Origin: Anseranas semipalmata
Taxonomy: Eukaryota; Chordata; Aves; Anseriformes; Anseranatidae
Assembly: GCA_013399115.1 (NCBI GenBank)
Contig: VXAA01003142.1
Location: 798,563-862,562 of the forward strand
Direction of reading: 5' to 3'
Length of the DNA: 64,000 nucleotides
Below, in pieces: positions 49,702-58,700 of this stretch (positions within the stretch are counted from its first letter, which is position 1; each line of letters opens with the position of its first letter). A program made the position numbers and the translations under genes. Below the pieces are notes generated by a model that was given only the letters and a program-made list of their open reading frames with translations, made no database searches and was not told where the DNA came from.

Positions 49702-52700
49702 CTAGAAACACATTAAAAACATTGTCAATTATCATGCTGGCAGCACAAGCGGCGTTTCATTTACTTTCAACTGTGCTAATGCGTTGTATATGCAACCACT
49801 AGGGGCTGTTAGCAAACACAGACAGCACACCGTTGCAAACACTGCAAGGTCTTCGGGAGACTGCTTTGCAGAGCGGAAAATTCAAATTGAAGCTAGCAAT
49901 CTTTTCAGCTCCTCGGAAGACACGCTTCTTCTGAAGAGTACGATACCAAGAGCTGAGCTGGGCTTTACCAAAGAACATCACAAATACTGTCATTTCTTAG
50001 AAAAATTGTTTTCTATCTTTGGTAACTCAATTTTAAAGCCAAAACAAACCAAATGAAAAAGCTTGGAACAGGAAATCTGTAATGTGCTCAATGAAAAAAG
50101 CAACATGAAGCAGACTAAATTTCTTGACACAGTTCCATAGCTCTAAAGGTAAGAATGAAAATCTCTCTCCAACCAGCAAACAAACAAAGCAACCGTGGGT
50201 CCAATTGCTTCCACTGAAATTGCTAGTGAAATTCCAGCTAGGTAAAACTGAACGCAGCCACGATAACCCCAAACTGAGAATGACCTTTAGGGGTGCTGTT
50301 CAGTTGTAGCAGGTGGAAATCATGAGATAACTTGCACTTGTCTTCCCATGACACTTAGAAAATTCGGATGTTGCTTCATTCTGTTACATGCTTTGAATCG
50401 TTCCCACGAGAGAAAAACATGCTAAACAAGAGGAAGATTTTCAAAGTTCATACTTACTTCGGGCTGTCTCACTAGCTGTTCTTCTGTCCTTCTGGCTTCC
50501 TGAAATCGCTGGCTTTGGGCTTTAATAAAACAGTTCTGGCAGTACCCTTCCAGCATGGTGCTACTCAGGGTGCCACAGTTGCGCTGCTGGCAGGACATGT
50601 TTTTGTGGAAGGCTGCAGCAGAGCTCCCCTGCTGACCAGCTGCTGAGGAATTCCTCTGAGATCTCCTCTGATGGCGTAGTAAAGCACTGTCTGTAATGTG
50701 AAGTAAGGACAGGAGGAGTTTGAATAAGCCCAACAGATCTGATGACCCAAAGTGACTATGAAAAGCTCCTCAGTTTACAAAGAAAAAAAACTCTCTAGCC
50801 TCTACCATGGATTTTTGACAATACAGAGACCCCTCAGTCAATGCACTTTCCTTCAATTTACAAAAATAAGAGGGCTAATACAGACTGATCTTTACATCAG
50901 AAGTTGCTCAAACAGCTGATTTGAGAAAAACTTGCCCTCAGCATGGAAACTGGCTCCCACTGAAATCAAGAGGAATTTCACCATCAGTTTCAGAATGCCA
51001 TCTGCGATACATCCTAACTCTTCCCTTTCGTCCTTCACTGTTTCAATCACATTGGGTAATGGAAGTACAGTGGCACAGAGCTTAATGGGTTAACATGCCT
51101 CACACTTTTTAATCTCATGAGGCAATCTTATATATTGCACAATCATTAGGAAAATATTTTTCCTTGTGAACAACACTGCAAAATAAGCTTTTAAAAGCCA
51201 GAATAAAAGTTCCTAATTTGAAAGTATGTGAAAAGGGCAGTATTGGCAGGCTTGGCAGCAAGGAAATAGTCTTAAGAGATGAGCATTATTTCTCTCGCAC
51301 GCGTGCCTTCTGCCCTCCGTACCCAAGAGCACTTTGCCTGTGTAACCAAGCAGAAGCATGAAAGTTGAAGATTTCATGACATGATTTATTGACAATTACT
51401 TTTTTTATGGGCATGAATTTAAGCACATGTGCATGTGTGCACGTGATACTACCAAGAAAGATTTCAAGGTATATTATAGCAATATACCTTCCTGGGCTGC
51501 ATCAAAAGAGATGTGACCAGCAGGTCGAGGGAGGTGATTGTCCCCCTCTGCTTTGCCCTCATGCAGCCCCACCTGCAGTGCTGCGTCCAGGTCTGGGGCC
51601 CCCAGCACAAGAAAGACATGGACCCGTTAGAATGGGTCCAGAGGAGGGCCACAAAGATGATCCGAGGGCCGGAGCACCTCTCCTGTGAAGAAAGGCTGAG
51701 AGAGCTGGGGATGTTCAGCCTGGAGAAGAGAAGGCTCCGGGGAGACCTCACTGAGGCCTTACAATACTTAAAGGGGGCTTATAAAAAGGATGGAGAGGGA
51801 CTCTTTACTCGCGTAGATAATGATAGGACAAGGGGCAATGGTTTTAAACTAAAAGAGGGGAGATTTAGACTAGATGTTAGGAGGAAATTCTTCACTGTGA
51901 GGGCAGTGAGGCACTGGAACAGGTTGCCCAGGGAAGCTGTGGATGCCCCATCCCTGGAGGTGTTCAAGGCCAGGTTGGATGGGGCCCTGGGCAACCTGAT
52001 CTAGTGGGTGGCATCCCTGCCCATGGCAGGGGGGTTGGAACCAGATGATCTTTAAGGTCCCTTCCAACCCAAGCCATTCTATGATTCTGTGAATATACTC
52101 CTCCATTACTACAAAATATTTATTTTCTATTATCTTACACATACATTGTATTTGCACATTATCTACGGGCAAATTTTGCATGCTGTTTATTGAGACGATT
52201 TCAGTAGTAACTCCAGAGTATTATACCAGTTACATCCAGAATGGATATAGATCTTCAAATTCATGCCAAGCTTTTTAAAAGCCTTACAAACACAACTGCT
52301 TTTCAGTAGCATCAATACAATAGCATTTCCCTCACCAATTCCTACAACTTGTCTAGCTATTATGAAGTTTAATTAGAGAAAATTCATACCAAAACATTAT
52401 TGCTGTGGATGGTGGGAAGGCATCAAAAAACCCTCCATTAACTAAGTTTTGCTTCCATGAAAGCCGATGGGAAGTTTTACAACAGATTTCACAGATGTCC
52501 CACACTGTTACTGCATGCCTCTTTCTGGGATAATAATGTCCAAAACTGCGCATTTTCCTCACACTGCTGCTTCTGCTCCACACTGTTTCTGTCAACCCTT
52601 GCTCTTTTAGAGCACAATGTGTGTAGAACTTCAGTTTTACAATCTGTACCACATCTGACAAAGCTCACATCTCCACTTACCATGGTTTTCCCTGTATTCA

Positions 52701-55700
52701 AAGAAACACAGTGTGCAAAATCCCTCATTCTGAGCTGTTCCAAAAAATTTGCAGCCAGGTTTCCTGCAGAGGTTACTTCCCCTCTTCTCCTCCGGACCAT
52801 GTGGGGCATGAGGCAGTGCTGCCGGTGGTGGCTCATCACAGTTGTTGTTGGGAGCCTGATGGCAGGAATGCTGAAGGAGGCTCTGTGATATCTGGGATGG
52901 GTCAGATGTAGATCTCTGATGGCATGTGGGCAGAAAACCAGGGCTGCCATTCGAGGAGCGCTCTGTAGTCCTTTTGAAACAAGTGCTGCATGTGCCATTA
53001 AAGGTCCTATTGGCCTTCTGAAGGCACACCTTACACGTGGCATAGTCTACATGTCTCTGGTCATCCACATTGTTACAAGGAGCAAGCTGTCTGGAATTGT
53101 AGCAGCGTTCGCAAAGTCCATTGTGTTGCACGTTCAACGTGAAGGGACAATCTGGAGTCCTGCATTTCATGGCAGTGGTTTCACTATAGAGGAAAAGGCT
53201 TGGAGCAGTTGGAGGTGCAGAGCGAGGCCCTGTTACAGACTCTTCAGACATCCATCCCCCAGGTTCACAAACTTCTCCACGGGAGGAGCCCGACCCAGCT
53301 ACCTTTAGTTTCTCTGGTGCTGCTTTAGAGGTCTGCTTTCTTCCTTTGCTTCCCTGGGACCTCCGCTCAAAGCACTCATGGCAGTAGGGCTGGGTGTTCA
53401 CAGACATATAGAAAGGGCAGTTTGGAGTTTCACATTTCACCTGTAAGAGGGAGAGCTGGGAAAAAGACAGTTCCTGTCTAGTCCTGGAGCAGGTCTCCCT
53501 TCTAGCTGGTTCAGCATTCTCCTGCCATTTCTTGTACTCATGCTGCACCAGTTGAAAGTAATCCTCCACAAGGTTTATTTCTTTGGGTAGGTTGCCTTCA
53601 TCCAACCTGACAGACCAAAAAAAAATATATATATATATCATTGGTTGAAAAGGGCAGATGGTAGGGATGGAGGCAAATACGAAGTATGTGGGGAGGAAAT
53701 GTAGATTTAATACACATCCATATTACTCAGCTAGAAGATCCAGGATGTTAATTGTTGCCGTAAATGGAAATAGTTTTAAAAGCAGGTGTTCGGTGATGTC
53801 AAATGGAGACTTTCGCATCTAAAGAAATGGTCTCACACAGTGCTAAAGAGACATATTCTTGGAAGGATTTTCAAGGTAAGGGTTTTCTGTCTGTGAAAGC
53901 TGTTTGCAGGAAGAATACAGATAATCTCTCACAAACAAAAAGAAAAATCACCCAAATTCTAAATTCCTCTGAAGACCAATGCTCAGATTAAAGTGTAAGA
54001 CCTCCCTCTTCACCAGCCCATGCTAAGAACAAACATTTCCTCTTGTGGACTCAGTATTTCATGATACGCTTCATCATGAAATGTGTTCCTTTTTTTTGCC
54101 CTGTGGGTTCTGTATATACCAGTCAAAATTCTTCAAATACACTAGGTGGCTTCAGTTCGGTTTGTGCAATGCTAGCACCCATAATAGAATCCTTATGCTG
54201 ACCCTAACCGCAGGGAAAACCTCACATCACAGCTCCATCATGCAATAGTATGGAGAATGAGGAGCTAGCATTGCTGGCGATACTCAAGAACCCATTGTAG
54301 AAGTGGGACTGGGGAAGCTTGATTACTACTGCATATACCCTTTGGGTATGAGGATTTCAATCTTCGAGGTCCCCAAACCAGAACCACGTGACAGCATAGA
54401 GGTATCTCCATCAGCTGTAATGGAAGTAGTGACAGAAGATACAGGGAGTTGTGAAGGGATGGGCAGACGTTGCTGCCAGCGGTCCCCAGTGCAAGAAGCT
54501 GGTGAGTGCAGTCAGCTGCTCTGAGCGTTACTGACTGCTAACTGCCAGGGGGACAAGGGCAGGTGCCAGCTCCTCCACTGGCTACAGCTTCCTGTCTGCT
54601 GCGACGCTTTCTCAACCTTTCAAGGCATTTGCACTTTGAAAATACTGCCAAATACTTTCCCTAGTGCAGACAAAATTACACCACATCCACCTTGTGCAAT
54701 TTACCCTTACATGAAGTGCAGCAGTTCTGTGTAACTAGTTCCTGGTTTTAACTACTTTTCAGCCACTCCCTGAGCAATCTAAAAGTCAATGAAACTTATC
54801 TGTTGGCTTTACTCTTCTAAAATACTAGGCTCAAGCTGCTAAGTCTGAAGACATTTTTGCCTTTGAATTTGAGACCAGTTTGAGCTCACACCACTTAAAA
54901 CCATGTCAACGGTAATGCCAATATTTTATACTGCGGAGGGTAAACGTGCATTACCGCGGAAGGAAGGAAAGACCAAAGGCACACACACAGGGCTCTGTGG
55001 CTTCTACCACCACTTTAAACAACATAACTGAGGAAACAGGAATGACACTCACTTTGCAGCGTTAATTAAATGAGTTGTACCATGATCCCAGCCTTGCACT
55101 GGAATTTCTATGACTATCAAATAGTCTTTTAGCAGCTGCTCTTTCTCCCTCTCCTCCGTGTCCGTCAGAAAGTGCACGCTCAAATCCTCAAATCTGCCGC
55201 GTTCACTGGTGACCAGAGGGACAGCCCGGATTTCTGTGTGGAAACACAATGGATTAGTAAAGATATTTTACCAGACAGGAATAGCCACAAGATACAACAC
55301 AATGGAGATGTCAACACGGCTACTGAATTTTGGAGAGACAAGAGAATGGCTGGCAAGACCAACTGGTTTCTAACCAGTGCAATTGAGAGAGGATGCAGAC
55401 ACATCTGTACCACAAATCTAGTCCCATCCTACTGCAATTTTTAATGTCCCCATAGCAATTGTCTTCTTGCTGTGGGCAGTATTACAGAGCTCAGTTTATT
55501 ACACCTTGCATGAGATGATGCCATTTGTAATGTATCTCTTCTGAATGGATAACAGTTCTCTAGGTTCGGGCATCATCTCATGCAAGATGGCAAAGTATGT
55601 ATCTTATTACCCCTGTTAGGCAGCTGGACGCAGCCGTGAGACCATGTCCTTTGAAGCTTCTTTTATGGTGGGGCATGGAAAGGAGGCCAGAACACAGCAA

Positions 55701-58700
55701 AGCAGAGGACACCCTTTGATCCCAGCCTGGAAGCAGGTGATCTGCACTCCACTGTCAACCGGCATTTTGAAGACAATCTTTAGTTTCTATTCAGATTTAC
55801 AAGACACAGCTGTTTCTGCTTACATTTTAAGAACATATACCAAAAGAATCTTTTATATTAATTTTAACTTCCAAAATGCCAGATTCTATTTTAAATGGTT
55901 TATCAGCATAACAATATTGAAGAGACCATGCAAACACCAGACAAGGTACTTGAAAAATACCTGGCCCACTGTCCTTCAGGGTCACTAGTGGTGTAAAATG
56001 CATATTGTCGTAGCCGAGCACAATTGGATATCTGTAGCATTCTTCAGCTGGCCAAAGGAGTGGCAGGTAAACACCACCAACGTTCAGAGGAGCAAAACTG
56101 GAGCCCGATTCTAAACTTCTCACTACTTTATCTGCATAAGGAAGAAGAAAAAGATCTGTTAAGCACAAATATGTATGTGCTATAGGCAAGAGAAAAACAT
56201 AGTAGGGGTGTTTTAGCACAATTGCTGAAACTCCCAGTTCTGAAACACATCTACCTGAAAACAACAATTAGCAAAATCAGATTTCTAATACAGCACAGAC
56301 TAAGGCAATCCTTCATGTGAGACGACTTGCTGGGCAACTCACCTGCAAGGACAATGATTGGTCTTCTGAGGATATTAGCAAGGATGAAGATGTGGATTTC
56401 TTCCAGTGCATTATAAGGAAGCCTGTTTCGAGCCCCAGATGTTTCTGGGGAGGTCATTTCAATGAGGTATTCCCACTCCTCCTCCCAGTTCTGAGAAAAG
56501 AAACATCCATCAGCAACGGTTTAAAGACATGGAAGTCAGGAACCAACTGCAGTGCTCAAAATACTCATGTTTTCCCATTTCCTCCAAAGGAACAATACTT
56601 CTTCTCTCCACTAACAGTGGGATCCGTGAAGCCAAAAATCAAAGAAAATCAGCAAGGCAACAGGGACAAGCATTCAGGAAACAGCACGATTCCCTTAGGC
56701 CACCTTACCCGGGTGTCATAGTGGAGTCCTGTTTCTACAAACTCCTGGGATTTAATAGCCTCCCGCTGCCAGCGCAGCTTGAAGTTCCGTGTGTCAATCT
56801 CCCTGAGCGCGCTAAACAATGTTTTTCTTAAGACAAGGTCAATATCTTCAATACCCCACATGTACTGCGATGCAGCATGCATAAGGCAATTTCCATCACC
56901 TGCAAAAAAAAAACAAAAAGTACATTGTTTTTAGATGGCTACTTAAATAAAACCCCACCAACACGCGGGATATGGAATTACGCAGCACACACACAGATCC
57001 CATGTGCACTTCTCTCTACGCCTCTGCCAGAAGGCTTTTCACAAGAAGATCACAGCTATGAGTGCTCTGCTCAGGGGAGGAAAGCAAGTTCTCCCCTCTC
57101 TGCTGTTTGTCCATTCACTGCTTGGTGAACTGTACTCAGCAGTGGTAGGAATCCCGCTCCTTATCTATCTTATTTAACTTGGACTGATATCATGAACTAA
57201 GTTTTGGGGTTGCCTGCAGATGTCAAACAGTTGAAACAGCTTTTAAACACAACCAAGTCATCTTAAAAGTTTAAAAGAATATGTAAATCTCCCTCACCAG
57301 TGTTTAAACAAGTGTACACCTGATGGCAGAGTTGAGATAATGGAAAACACTGAGAATATCCTACTGTAACACCAAGTCCCACTTCCCCTGATAAGCACTG
57401 CATATAAACGCTTGGCACTTGGCTGTGCTTGATGGAGGAATTATAATGAAAGAGATACAGAAAGGGAAAAATATGTGATTTATGTAAAGCAACTGAAGGA
57501 ACACCTCTTGCCTTCATCTCAGAACCGACAGCTGTATGCTGTGCTGTTGAAAACTTCATTTAGAGGTTTGCTTTTCTAAAGCACAGAATTCAAATTAGCT
57601 AAATGAAAAACATAATGATTTGCTTTTCATTTAGATGACTCCTTCCATTGAAAGAGTCCTCCTCACTCTACATGTAGGAAGGAAAGCAGTGTTCTGCAAT
57701 TTCAGGGGGAGGAAACTGAGAATCAGAGTAGTTAATTAACTTAATTGAAAGGTGTGACAAAGTATGTCTATGGCTCAGTTCCAAATTCTACCTCTACCAC
57801 CCTCTTTAAAAGCCTTTTTGAAAGGGAAGTATCAAGAATCATTACTGTCATGTCCTCAGATTCAGAACTACGCCTGGTGTTTACTACAGGGGTAAACAGA
57901 TTCACCAAAACTTAAGAAACCACATTAATTTCCTTGGAATAGAGGACATCAACCGTGGTAAAGCTACCAGATTTTTCTTGTGCAGGGGAGAGAGGGGGCA
58001 AAAAAAAAAAAAAAGACCCCCAGCCCCCAAGACTTAAAACCATGCATTATGTTACGTGCATCATGAGCTCAACAAAATCACTTGTGAACACTTCTGCTAC
58101 TTTTTCTATGAAACTGCAGAGAAAAACCTACAATAGACTCCTGATCAAGATATCCTTTGAAATGTACTTAACATTCTATAAATTGTTATGGACTCACTGC
58201 ATATCAGGTTCCTGCCACTGACTTCTGGTTTCTGAATGGTGTCTCGCAAAGCTTACTTAATATCTGCAGACTGCATGCTTGAGCTCAAAAAATCAGGGAC
58301 CAACATATAATATAGAAAAACTGACTGGGTTTCCTTCTGAACAAGAGAGGTGACATATTAATCCCATTAAAATTTTCCCTTTGCAAAATCTAGAGCAAAG
58401 ATAAGATTTTTTTTTCTTTCAGAGCTGACTTTCAGTTCTTTATTGAGAAGCACTGCACAAAATTCCTTACACAGCACTTGGAATTCCCCAGCGCTATTTG
58501 ACTAGCAGTTGAGCAACAGTTGTACTTTTTGTTCTGCTGTGCGCACGGCTGAACAGCGAAGCCTCCCTCGGACTTTCCCGGGGGGTGTGGCTGGGCGAGC
58601 TGGAATGAATGCCTATTCATTATACAAGTGAAATCGCTACAGCCAATAGATGCTGGAATTTTAATTTTTTTTTTTTTTCTAAAAAGTTTCAGTTTTTATA

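Noticed and set aside
58570..58582. NF-kB site GGACTTTCCC in intron 2
   Set aside because: It lacks the leading GGG of the consensus on the plus strand and the YY positions on the minus strand, so it is too weak to list.
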